A stretch of 64,000 bases of DNA from Cercis canadensis (lineage: Eukaryota; Streptophyta; Magnoliopsida; Fabales; Fabaceae): assembly GCA_003255065.1 (NCBI GenBank), contig QAOA01003657.1, positions 366,038 to 430,037 of the forward strand, in the 5' to 3' direction. The translations under genes and the position numbers were made by a program. The notes below the pieces were generated by a model. It saw only the letters and a list, made by a program, of their open reading frames with translations, was not told the origin of the DNA and searched no databases. Below are positions 22,027-32,412 of the stretch, one piece after another. Positions within the stretch are counted from its first letter, which is position 1. The number at the start of each line of letters is the position of its first letter.

Positions 22027-24900
22027 TTAAGTCTCATAGAGGGCAGCAGACAAGTGCACCTCCTCCACCACTTGCTCTTGAAAACCCTCATAAAAAGGTT
22101 TTAGCCGATGTCCGTTCACTGGGAAAGTCTTATTGGTTGCCTCATTCTTTATCTCAACTGCACCATAAGGGAAAACATGAGTCACCACCCATCCACCTAG
22201 AATGAAGCTTTCTGGGCATTAGCGTGAGACGGAAATTTTAGAGCAACACTTTTTAACCAATGTAGAAATTTTTTCTCACCAACAACTTGTCATGGACAAC
22301 CTTGGTCTTTTCTTTATAAATTCTAGAATTCTCATAAGCTTCCAAATTGATTTCTTCCAATTCTTGTAGTTGCAACTTCCTTTGAGAACCAGCTTGAGTC
22401 AAGTCAAGATTACATTGTTTCACTGCCCAATACGCCTTATGCTCTATCTCTACTAGAAGGTGGTATGTCTTGCCAAAAACTAGCCTATAAGGCGACATGC
22501 CTATAGGGGTCTTGTAGGCAGTCCTATAAGCCCACAAAGCATCATCCAGATGCATGCTCCAATCTTTTTTGTTAGGTTGGATAGTCTTCTCTAAAATCTA
22601 CTTGATCTCCCTATTTGACACTTCTGCTTGCCCATTGGTCTGTGGATGGTAAGGGGTTGACACCTTGTGCACCACACCATACTTTTTCAACAAGGCAGCT
22701 ATGTGCCTATTGCAGAAGTGTGAACCTTGGTCACTGATTATTGCTCTTGGGATGCCGAACCTACAGAAAATGTGAGTCCTAACAAAATCTAAGACAACAC
22801 GAGAATCATCAGTCTGGGTGGCCTTAGCCTCTATCCATTTAGAAACATAATCCAATATAAAAAACCAAAAGAAGTAGGAAAGAGACCCATGAAATCAATA
22901 CCCCACACATCAAATATCTCACAAAATAGTAAAGGCTGTTGAGGTATCTCATTCCTACGGGAAATATTTCCTGTCTGTTGGCATTAGGCACAATTCTTAC
23001 AAAAGCTATGTGCATCATGAAACAAGGTAGGCTAGTAGAGTCCAGAATCTAAAATTTTCCTAGCAGTGCGTTGTGGTCCAAAATGACCACCACATGCAAA
23101 ATTATGACAAAATTGTAAAACAGATTCAATCTCATGTTCAGGCACACACCTCCTAATGACTTGATCACTACACAGTCTCCACAAATAGGGGTCATCCCAT
23201 ACATAAAATTGGACTTCACTTTTAAGCTTATCTACTTGAAGCTTCTTAAAATAAGCAGGTAACTCAGAAGCAACTAAGTAATTTACCAAGTCAACATACC
23301 AAGGATCTTTACCATCTTTACCTTGCAACTGATAAAGCTGCTCATCCGGGAAGGTCTCTTTGATGGGAAGGCTATCCAAAATCAGTGGGATCCGGCTCAA
23401 GTGATCTGCTACCAAGTTCTCATCTCCACTCTTGTCTCTGATCTCAAGGTCAAATTCTTGCAAGAGTAGCATCCATCTAATGAGCCTAGGCTTTGCATCC
23501 AGCTTCTTGAGAAAGTACTTCAAAGCTGCATGGTCAGAGAAAGCAATTACTTTAGAATTCAGTAAGTATGAACATAATTTATCTAAAGCAAACACAACAG
23601 CAAGAAGCTCTTTCTCAGTGGTGGTATAATTTGCTTGGGTAGCATCCAGAGTGGGAGATGCATAATAAATGACGTGTGACAACTTGTCCACTCGCTGTGC
23701 AAGGACAGTGCCTACTGCAAAGTTTGATGCATCACACATCAGCTCGAAGGGAAACTCCCAATTAGGTGGCTATATGATGGGAGGAGAAGTAAGGCTCTGC
23801 TTCAGCTGATCAAAGGCTGCTCTACACTGCCTATCAAATTCAAAACCCACTTCTTTTCGGAGAAGCCTAGACAGTGGAAGGGCAATCTTGCTGAAGTCCT
23901 TGATGAATCGCCTGTAAAACCCTGCATGACCAAGAAAGGAATGCACTTTTCGTACACAAGTGGGGTAGGGTAAAGAGACAATAACATCTATCTTAGCCTT
24001 ATCTACTTCAATCCCTTTGCTAGAAATTACATGCCCTAAAACTATGCCTTGTTCTACCATGAATGACATTTCTCAAAATTAAGGACAAGGTTAGTCTCAA
24101 TGCATCTATCCAGTACTCTAGCAAGGCTATCTAAACATGCATCAAAGGAGGATCCATATACAGTAAAGTCATCCATGAATACTTCCATGCAGTGTTCTAA
24201 AAAATCAGAAAATATGCTCACCATACACCGCTGGAATGTACCAGGGGCATTACACAGGTTGAAGGGCATCCTCCTATATAAAAATGTGCCGAATGGACAG
24301 GTAAAAGTCATCTTCTCCTGATCCTCCGGGGCTATGTGAATCTGAAAATAGCTTGAGAAGCCATCTGGGAAGCAGTAATGGGACTTCCCTGCCAACCTCT
24401 CCAGCATCTGATCAATGAAAGGCAGAGGGAAGTGATCCTTCCTTGTTGCCGGATTGAGTCTTCTATAATCGATGCAGACACGCCAGCTATTTTGCACTCT
24501 AGTGGGAATCAACTCGTTCTTCTCATTGGCCACTATAGTGATGCCACTTTTCTTGGGAACCACTTGCACTGGACTCACCCATTTACTGTCTGAGATGGGG
24601 TAAATTATGCTAGTTGATAACAGCTTGCTCATTTCTTTCTTGACCACATCCAGAATCAACGGGTTAAGTCGCTTTTGCGGCTGCCTCACTGGTTTAGCTT
24701 CTTCTTCCAATAAAATGCGATGCATGCGGGTGGAAGGGCTAATGCCAGGAATGTCTGCAAGTATCCATCTGATGGCTGTCCTCCACTGCTTCAAGATCTA
24801 CAACAACCTCTCTTCTTGTTCAGGTTGCAGATTGTTGGCTATTCTCTTCTTCTGCCAAGAAGGCATACTTGAGATGATCAGGTAACGGTTTCAGCTCCAG
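22027..24900 (-). pseudogene. Athila pol of B: RT, RNase H, integrase (decayed)
   Basis: RT occupies about 24800-23770: ADIPGISPSTRMHRILLEEE, WRVCIDYRRLNPATRKDHFP and catalytic VFMDDFTVYGSSF near 24170. A frameshift comes just after, near 24060. RNase H starts at 23739 ([18 protein letters not shown]) and keeps [15 protein letters not shown] and [11 protein letters not shown]. The integrase zinc region lies near 23110-22980, where one Cys position is followed by a stop (the + strand has 'GGCATTAGGC'). The core Asp is in DVWGIDFMG at about 22900, then a small deletion shifts the frame. IISDQGSHF and [10 protein letters not shown] are intact. A stop lies at about 22597 and a frame change near 22253. 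The C-terminus (VEEVHL...) ends at 22027. Less decayed than A, but not functional. Confidence 0.9.
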
Positions 24901-25443
24901 TATAGGTGGTTGCTATATAGAGGGGACTAATTTGGTTAGAGACACCAAATCTGCTGCCTGAAGCTCAGCAACACCTGCAAACTCTGCATTATGTTCCAAA
25001 ATAGTCTCATCATATCCCAAATAGTTAGAAATTTCAGAACAAGCAGCATAACTCCCATCACAATTAGTACATGCAAGACACTCTAAAATATCTAGCAAGC
25101 CTACTATATCAAGAAATTCAGCTACCAATTCAGCATGCACATCATCAACTAGTAGGTCTATGACATCTATTTAGAACACTGAATGCTCTTCTAGAGGGTG
25201 TTTCATGACATGAGTTAAATTAAAATGAATTACAGTGTCACCAAATTCCATGGAAAGGGTACCAGCATGCACATCAATTATGGTCTTAGCAGTTTTAAGG
25301 AAAGGTCTACCCAAGATCAAAGGGGCATGTCTAGATGTAGACTCATCCTCCATATTTAACACATAAAAGTCAGCTGGAAATATTAAATCATTTACCCTAA
25401 CCAAAACATCCTCAAGAAGGCCTGCAGGATATGTTGTGCTTCT
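24901..25443 (-). pseudogene. Protease C-terminal part and Cys module of B (downstream of C insertion)
   Basis: On the minus strand it continues the protease split by C: DVLVRVNDLIFPADFYVLN, then APLILGRPFLKTAKT near 25300 and a DAMKHP-like stretch. A stop lies at about 25170. The linker has one cysteine module (CLACTNCDGSYAAC) at about 25060-25100 and then reaches RT. The protease active site DLGAS is on the other side of C, near 33950. Confidence 0.85.
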
Positions 25444-25448
25444 ATTAG
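25444..25448. other. Left TSD of element C (ATTAG)
   Basis: ATTAG here is repeated at 33841-33845 directly after the other end of C. This proves one intact insertion event in the protease region of B. Confidence 0.95.
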
Positions 25449-26875
25449 TGATGAGCTGCCGAGGCTCCTCAAATTACTTAATTTTAAGGTCGGTTACCTA
25501 GCTATTTGCAGCATAGGACAGCCCTAAGTCGAACCTAAGGATTGTTCTATTTAGTGAATCATATTAAGAAGCATGTAAACAGGGGGGTTTTGTTGGTTTA
25601 AGAGCTTGACAGAAATTAATTAAAAGTGGTGAAGTTTAAGAGAAAGCAACCAATCCAAGTCTTTACTAATTCTGATTTAAGTTCATCCTTGATTTCTAAT
25701 GATCCATTCAATTATTAACCATGTTCTTGGCCTTTAAAACATATCAAGAAGCCTCTCAATGTTCTATGGATTCCACTGGTTAAGCAACCAGAATTCGGAT
25801 TCAACTAAGACTAAATGAATTAAGCAAACATTCAAGTCTAGTTTTACCTAAGTCCATGATCCAGCCAAGGTGATTAATCCATCCAAAAGCTCAGAAACAT
25901 TAATCAACCATACAATCCTCTTTTATCACATGCAATTAAGCAATCACACATGAAGATCCAAATTCGAATTAAGCAATTCAAACAGAATATTTCAAAGGAT
26001 TGAAAGAACTTTGATTAACAACTAAAATGAAGAACAACAACTCATAATCTCAAAACCAATAATCAGAATAGCAAAACCTGGATTGATATGTTGGATTAGC
26101 CCTCCATGAACAAGAGGAGCTGAAGTTCTTACAAAATATCTAAAGAAAACTTAAGAACTAAGGAAAGCACAAAAATCTGTCTAAAATATCTAATGAGGTG
26201 GTTATGAATTTCGGCTGCCTCCTTCTTCTGATATAGACCTCCAATTTTACATGCACACCTAAATTGCCCTTAGGGCACACTTGTTCCCATGGGCCTTAGC
26301 TTCAATTGGGCTTTGGTTTGGGCCCATTTGGACTTGTCATGAGGAAGTTAGGCCCATTTAAGTGGCAGAAGGTGTCTGGAACCGTCAGCTAACTTGCACA
26401 GCAAATAAGACCATCTTCCACATAAAATATGGTGAACCGGTCTTCATATCAATTGAAGCTCTGTCTGTTAGCTTTCCAATGGTACCAGTTTCAGGTCAAT
26501 ATGACATCTACAACTCAAGTTATGACCCAAATACTGCATGTAGGTCAGGATCCTGCGACAGCATGTCTTCTCTGGCTTCCAGGCTGCATATGACCTTCTG
26601 AACGTCCGAATTAGCTTTGGAGCCCTGAAAGAAAGTTGTAGACAATTCTCTCAGCTTTCCAACAAGGTATGACTCGGAATTTTTGGACATCCAGAACTCA
26701 AGATATGCCTGAAACACAGAGACAGCATATAATGCCCAGTATTGCTGGAAATTGCAATTAAGCATAAATGGATCCTAAGTCATGAAATGAGGTCTAAGTC
26801 TATGCAATTCAGCCCAAAAGAGGTTTAAAAGACTAAGTATGAGGAATAACTATTGTATAAAAAGTGTGTTCATCA
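25449..26875 (-). repeat. 3' LTR of C (1427 bp)
   Basis: + strand TGATGAGCTGCC...GTGTTCATCA. From about 25685 to 26875 I see no difference from the partner LTR (32648-33840). The first roughly 235 bp differ at about 20 positions. Confidence 0.95.
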
Positions 26876-26890
26876 AATTCCCCCACACTT
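26876..26890 (-). other. Polypurine tract of C
   Basis: On the minus strand AAGTGTGGGGGAATTT, adjacent to the LTR and intact. Confidence 0.88.
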
Positions 26891-27484
26891 AGCTTTTGCA
26901 CGTCTCGGGCAAACTAAAATTCCAAAACTAAGAAAAGCAAGAACAAGGAAACAAAAACAAATTTAAAAACTAAAGGATCACCTCCCAATGATATTTAAGA
27001 AATGCAGAAGTTCATACCACAAGTAAGATAAGCAATTAAAGATTCAAGGAACTCACAGCATTCATGAAATAAAATTTCTTCTCATCCAAAATCAACAAAC
27101 AAGGTAACTTCAATTGGAAAGCATAAGTCAAGAATGATAGATCCTCACAAGATATACTCTCAATCCCTCAAGTGTTTAGAAATTAGGTACTTCACTCAAT
27201 CAAACTCATGAAGAGATGCACTACCATAAGCTTGCTTATCTTCTACTTCTCCACTACTCAAACAAATGCACACACAAATCAAGAGGACTTTATTTAAGGT
27301 TGTAATAAGGCCAAGGTAAAGGTAAAGGAATGAATCAAAATGGATATCACAAGGTAAAACTCAAAGAGAATAAAAGAACATTGGAGAGGAACTCAAATGA
27401 CAAGCATTAAATTCCAAGTGTGTAAAGCATATTCTCCTTCTGTGCACATATTCCTTTTCCTTTTCTTTTCCTTTTTCACAATTC

Positions 27485-27519
<35 letters not shown>

Positions 27520-28320
27520 CAGAACCAATTGGTTTTTTTTTTCTTTCTTTCTTTCTTTCACATAATACTTTGCACATTAGGATTCACAACCTCCACACTT
27601 GTACTATTAATTACCCACAAGCATAAGAGCTCCTCTAAGACAATGAACCAATGCTCTCCCATTCCCTAAGGTAAGGTAACAACATGGTATTTTGTACATA
27701 GGCATATAATGAGCTAATATCAAAGATAGGCAAATAGGCTCAATAGGGGTAATCAAAGGGAAATAATACAAGGTTGGCTATTTGGCAAAGTGGCTAAATC
27801 AAGAAAGAATGCCTCAATCATGTTCATGTATGCAAATGAAAATGTAGCCTCAAAAAGAATCAAGCAAGTTCTAGAGTTAACAAATTCCATGAGTGAAATC
27901 ACACAAGAAGGAAAAAGAATGGCACAAATGCCAAATCCATTCATCAAAAGGCTCAAAACTCACAAGGCATGTATCTATCAAACTTAATCATCAATCCAAC
28001 ATCTAAAACCAAGCATGTGAAATTAAGGATGGAAAACAAGTTATTCAATCATGCTATGAACCTTGAAATGTAATTACTTTAAACTTACAACTTTACAAAT
28101 TCTATAACATCATTGGAGGGTAATTAAAACAGAAAAATGACAACAAAAACAGAAAAAACAGCAAGAACAACAAACAGAAAAAATTAAAACAGAAAACAAC
28201 AAATTTACAGAAATAGTAAAGTAATCAACTAAACTAATCAACTAACCTAATCAACTACACAGAAAACACCTAATCAACTAAACAGAAAACAATAAAGCAA
28301 CTAAACTATATACAGAAATC
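26891..28320 (-). other. 3' untranslated region of C
   Basis: Retained at full length although pol is deleted. It shares order and wording with A, B and D, and includes a run of about 30 T on + at 27488-27519 plus CTTT/TTTC repeats. The frames at 27397, 27753 and 27790 are not credible proteins. Confidence 0.75.
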
Positions 28321-28357
28321 CCTCCCCCACACTTAAATTTTACATTGTCCTCAATGT
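28321..28357 (-). other. Conserved ACATTGAGGACAATG block plus internal PPT-like motif (C)
   Basis: On the minus strand TACATTGAGGACAATG, then AAGTGTGGGGGAGG. Exactly preserved even though the element has lost pol. Confidence 0.75.
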
Positions 28358-28448
28358 AAAAACTTCAAAAAGTATCAACAGATGACAAGTAATAACAAGC
28401 AGTCACATAAGGACAAGTAAAGTAAAAGAGAGAGAAGAAACATCCTTA

Positions 28449-28727
28449 TCAGGGGAGGTAGATGGCATCGTGCAAGTGGACCTCCTCCACTATGTCCTCT
28501 TTAGCTACCTCACAGAATGGCTTGCGGCGGTTGAAACCTACATGTCAAATAAATGACCAAACTTCCCGCACGCATGTGGGGTAAGATAAAGCAGACATCA
28601 AGAACAGAAAATTGAAAATAAAAGGAACAGAAAACAGAAAACAGAAACAGAAGCAAAAACAGAAAACAAAAACAGACTAAAGTAAAACAGAATAGAAAAT
28701 AGAATACAAGTACAATAAGATAATCAG
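28449..28727 (-). pseudogene. Pol deletion scar in C (fragments of RT end and integrase end)
   Basis: On the minus strand, after the gag-protease stop, comes a T-rich filler (TTTTCTGTTT phrases, 28727-28606). Then come about 70 bp equivalent to D around 56015-56090 at the end of RT (the CCACATGCRTGCGGGAAGTT part). They join directly to the last codons of integrase (KPFCEVAKEDIVEEVHL..AIYLP, stop at 28449-28451). The junction lies around a short CGCC-type microhomology. All of RT's catalytic part, RNase H and the integrase core are gone, so at least two deletions or joins are needed. Confidence 0.8.
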
Positions 28728-31721
28728 CTAGATACCAGGGTCAAAGACCAGTCTCACGAAGTCGTGAGTTGCCCCGGTAGAATTATCTTCTGAAGCTGCA
28801 GAATCAGAACTGGAACCAGAACTAGAATCAGCTTCAGATGCAGATTCAGCAGGATTGCCATCGCTTAAAAATGTAGAAATTTCTGCACAGATGGCACAGC
28901 TCATGTCACCATCACAAACAGAATGTGAATGGCGCTGGAGATAACCCTCTATACCCACAAAGTCAGGGAATTCAGAATATAGCTCCTCATACACATCCAC
29001 TAACTCTGTGGGAGCATCAATGACCACAGCCTCTGGAATAGAATCATCTTGTTCTAAAACGGCTGCAATTTCAGAACAAGCAGTGCAAGCAGAATCACCA
29101 CAACTGCAGCACAGAGAATCAGGACTGCTCAAGAAGGCAGATATTTCAGCACACACTGCACAAGGTACATCACCATCACAGTCAGGACAGGAGTTGCACT
29201 GAACAGAGTCTTCAACACCAACAAAATCTGGGAAGTCAGCACAGAGCTCATCAGACCCATCCCCAACTAGATCATCAAGCAAACCAATGTGAAAGACAGA
29301 AGGCTCATCCATGGAAGGCTGCATAGGCTCAAAAATATTGAACTGCACAACAGAGTCTCCAAACTCCATGGATAGAGTTCCTGCATGAACATCAATCTTG
29401 GTCCGTGCGGTCTTGAGGAATGGCCTGCCCAGAATGAGTGGAGCCTTGCTGGATTGGGACTGTCCCTCCATCTCCAGAATGTAGAAATCTGTTGGAAAGA
29501 TCAGCTCATCAACTCTGACCAGCACATCTTCAATCACTCCAGCTGGATGTGCACTACTCCTGTTGGCTAGCTGGATCACAACACCAGTAGCTCTCAAGGG
29601 GCCAAGTCCAAGAGAACTAAACACAGTCATAGGCATCACATTAATGGAAGCACCAAGGTCTAGCAGGGCATGCTCAAACTTGGATTTGCCTATAACACAT
29701 GGAATGGTGAAAGTGCCTGGATCCTTGCACTTCTGGGGCATAGGCTGAATAAGGGCCGAAACGTTCTGACTCATGCTAATTCGCTCATTGCCCTTAAGCC
29801 TCCTCCTCTGTGTGCACAATTCCTTTAAAAATTTGGCATATCTAGGAATTTGCTTGATAGCATCCAGCAATGGAATGTTGACTTCCACCTTCCTGAATGT
29901 CTCCAGAAGCTCTTTATCCTTCTCTGCCTCATCTGTTTTCTTAGACAGAGTAGCTCTCTGTGGAAAGGGAAGAGGTGCAGAATATGTAGGCTTCTGTTGT
30001 GGCCTCTCTGGAGTGGAACTACTAGTGTGCTGGCTGGAACTGCTAGGATCAGCAACAGGTGGAACTGGCACACTAGGTTGACTCTGAACTGCAGGTGCAG
30101 GGTCTGGAATTGACTTGCCACTCCTAAGAGTGATTGCACTCACATTTTTCGAATTAGGGTTAGGAATGGTCTGAGAAGGAAGGGTGCCAGAACCTTGGGA
30201 TTGCAATTGACTCACAGATGATGCCAATTGTCCAATCTGCATTTCCAGATTCTGCATGGTGGACTCCGCCCTCTGCTGGAACTGGATGTTGCTTGTGGCC
30301 ATCTGCTTGACTAAATCTTCCAATGAAGACTCAGGTTTGGATGTTGACGGGTTGGCTGGCTGCATAGGCTGCTGCTGGAATGGTGGCCTGTTCTGTTGAA
30401 ACTGGCCTGGCCTGGCTGGCTGAAATTGGCTCTGTTGTTGCCAAGGTTGCCTATACTGCTGCTGTTGCTGTGGCTGTTGTTGGGAGGACTGCTGTTGTGG
30501 TGCTGCAGCATTGCCATATCTGAAATTTGGATGATCCCTCCAACCAGGGTTGTAAGTGTTGGAGTACGGATCATATCTAGGCTGCTGCTGCTGTTGGTAT
30601 GGGGATCGACCAGGAAAAACACCTACTGCAGCTACAGAGGGATCCTGAAATCCAGAATCACCATCTTGCAGTGTGGGGCACGCATCTGTAGGATGTGATG
30701 GACAAGCACAAATGCCACACACGCTTGCAGGTTGAGGGGTGGATACTTGTCTCCCCACTGCCAATTGCCTGACCAAGGAGGTCAGCTCGTCAAGTCTGTG
30801 CTCCATTCTTTGTTGGTCAGCAAATGACACACCAACTTCATTGACTCCTCTAGTGGAATGAATCATCCGAACACCAAACTGCTGGGAATTCTCTGCCATA
30901 TTGGAAATTAAATCTCTGGCAGCAGCAGGTGTTTTATCCACTAATGCTCCTCCACTAGCAGAATCAATGTTACTTCTATCCGAAGGTGACAAGCCCTCAT
31001 AGAAATATTGTATCAACAGCTGATCACTTATTTGGTGATGGAGGCAGCTTGAACACAGCTTTGTAAACCTCTCCCAATACTCATGCAATGTCTCCCCTGG
31101 CAGTTGCCTTATGCCACATATGTCTTTGCGGATGGCAGCAGTTCTGGATGCAGGGAAGAACTTGGCCAGAAACAGCTTCTTCATGTCATTCCAATTCCTG
31201 ACCGAACCTTGTGACAAGTAAAAGAGCCAGTCTTTAGCTGCATCAGCCAGAGAGAAAGGGAATGCTCTTAACTTGATCTGCTCTTCAGAAATTCCTTGTG
31301 GCCTCATGGTGGAACAAACCACATGAAATTCCTTCAAATGCTTGTGAGGATCTTCACCTGCAAGACCATGAAACTTTGGCAGCAAGTGTATCAATCCAGA
31401 CTTTAATTCAAAAGCAGTATCAATTTCAGGATATTGGATCCCTAAAGGTTGGTAAGCAACATCAGGGGTGGCCAATTCCTTAAGAGTTCTATCTCTAGGC
31501 TGCATGTTATTATTATTGTTATTTCCAGCTCTATTAGCATTATCAGCTCTATCACCTTGATTAACAACAGGATCAACAATAGGAATAACAATAGGAGTGC
31601 TAGCTTCAGCCATAGTAGGATCTAGATTATCAACAGCCCTATGTGCTCTATTACGTGTATGCAAGGTTCTCTCAATTTCAGGATCTCCTTCAAGCAATAC
31701 AAATGGAGAAGACCTAGTCAT
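28728..31721 (-). CDS. Intact Gag-aspartic protease polyprotein of element C (997 aa)
   Basis: The longest intact ORF in the window. Start chosen at the ATG of MTRSSPF, which is the conserved start in A, D and G; the frame is open for five more codons upstream. Numbering from that upstream Met: an Asn run lies near 72-77. The retrotransposon gag domain is at about 110-270 (FHGLAGEDPHKHLKEFHVVC, AKDWLFYLSQGSV, GETLHEYWERFTKLC). The CX2CX4HX4C zinc knuckle is C340, C343, H348 and C353. A Gln/Pro-rich region covers about 380-460. A retropepsin-like protease has DLGAS at 693-697 and ILGRPFLKTA at 768-777. The C-terminus (about 830-960) contains three cysteine-rich modules ending C-x2-C-x-EI, where D, A and B have one. 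It ends with a Ser/Glu-rich tail, then stop. It would form particles in the cytoplasm and supply protease; RT and integrase must come from elsewhere. Confidence 0.92.
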   Translation of the reverse strand: MTRSSPFVLLEGDPEIERTLHTRNRAHRAVDNLDPTMAEASTPIVIPIVDPVVNQGDRADNANRAGNNNNNNMQPRDRTLKELATPDVAYQPLGIQYPEIDTAFELKSGLIHLLPKFHGLAGEDPHKHLKEFHVVCSTMRPQGISEEQIKLRAFPFSLADAAKDWLFYLSQGSVRNWNDMKKLFLAKFFPASRTAAIRKDICGIRQLPGETLHEYWERFTKLCSSCLHHQISDQLLIQYFYEGLSPSDRSNIDSASGGALVDKTPAAARDLISNMAENSQQFGVRMIHSTRGVNEVGVSFADQQRMEHRLDELTSLVRQLAVGRQVSTPQPASVCGICACPSHPTDACPTLQDGDSGFQDPSVAAVGVFPGRSPYQQQQQPRYDPYSNTYNPGWRDHPNFRYGNAAAPQQQSSQQQPQQQQQYRQPWQQQSQFQPARPGQFQQNRPPFQQQPMQPANPSTSKPESSLEDLVKQMATSNIQFQQRAESTMQNLEMQIGQLASSVSQLQSQGSGTLPSQTIPNPNSKNVSAITLRSGKSIPDPAPAVQSQPSVPVPPVADPSSSSQHTSSSTPERPQQKPTYSAPLPFPQRATLSKKTDEAEKDKELLETFRKVEVNIPLLDAIKQIPRYAKFLKELCTQRRRLKGNERISMSQNVSALIQPMPQKCKDPGTFTIPCVIGKSKFEHALLDLGASINVMPMTVFSSLGLGPLRATGVVIQLANRSSAHPAGVIEDVLVRVDELIFPTDFYILEMEGQSQSSKAPLILGRPFLKTARTKIDVHAGTLSMEFGDSVVQFNIFEPMQPSMDEPSVFHIGLLDDLVGDGSDELCADFPDFVGVEDSVQCNSCPDCDGDVPCAVCAEISAFLSSPDSLCCSCGDSACTACSEIAAVLEQDDSIPEAVVIDAPTELVDVYEELYSEFPDFVGIEGYLQRHSHSVCDGDMSCAICAEISTFLSDGNPAESASEADSSSGSSSDSAASEDNSTGATHDFVRLVFDPGI

Positions 31722-32389
31722 ACACCATGCAAACAAGTGGCTAAATGCCTAAACACACCACAATGCACAAAAACACACAAAAACACACAAAACTGGCAGA
31801 AATAAGCTAAAACCGAAACACACCAAAAACACAAAACAAAGGTAAAAAGACACCAAAATAGGACTAGAAAAGGTATCTAAACATTTTTTAAAATTTTTCT
31901 ACCACCACAGGACGAAAGGTGGATGAAAATTGAACTCAAAAATCAAATAAAAAATCTTCAAAAAATGGAAAAGTGGTCAAAACAGTCGAATTTGGCTTAA
32001 AAACACAGACCTCACAGCCATAGGCTGTGACTTTTGTGAGTTAGGCCCTTTTCCTTCAACCCAGAAAGTTTCAGGTCAATCGGAGCTAAAAATTTTGGTG
32101 AACAGTAGACCCAGAAATCACTAAATCAAGCCAAACCGAAGGAAAAACAAAGGGGAAATGGTCCAAATGGCCAGAATTCACTCAATGACAATATAAAGCA
32201 TCTAAGCACACTTGAAATCAAGAAAAACAATGGCCACTGGCCTCAAACAGAATGGATACTTGGCCAAAAAGTATGGAAAAAGTGGCCAAAACCCTAAAAA
32301 CAACAAAAACTCAAACACAAGGGGGGTGAATTAGGGGAAAGTTAGAAGTCAGTTTTACTACTAATACTACTGATTCAAAGATAGAACAA
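31722..32389 (-). other. Leader (5' UTR) of C
   Basis: Non-coding. It shares with D and G the phrases TTTTGACCACTTTTCC and ATCCTATGGCTGTGA on the coding strand. It probably carries packaging and dimerisation signals (inference). Confidence 0.65.
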
Positions 32390-32407
32390 TCCCCGGCAAC
32401 GGCGCCA
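32390..32407 (-). other. Primer binding site of C (tRNA-Asp, perfect)
   Basis: On the minus strand TGGCGCCGTTGCCGGGGA, located 5 bp after the LTR end. A complete 18-bp match to the expected Athila PBS. Confidence 0.93.
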
Positions 32408-32412
32408 AAATT

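Noticed and set aside
26362..26601. 79-aa open frame on +, repeated identically at 33327-33566
   Set aside because: Both lie antisense inside the two LTRs of C. Identity reflects LTR identity, not a gene family, and no domain is seen.
27397..27669. 90-aa frame with a Phe run, hydrophobic like a membrane protein
   Set aside because: Created by a poly-T run in the 3' untranslated region of C. Low complexity only.
29825..30698. Several frames of 60-104 aa on both strands
   Set aside because: Shadows of the intact Gag-protease ORF, with composition mirroring its Gln-rich part.
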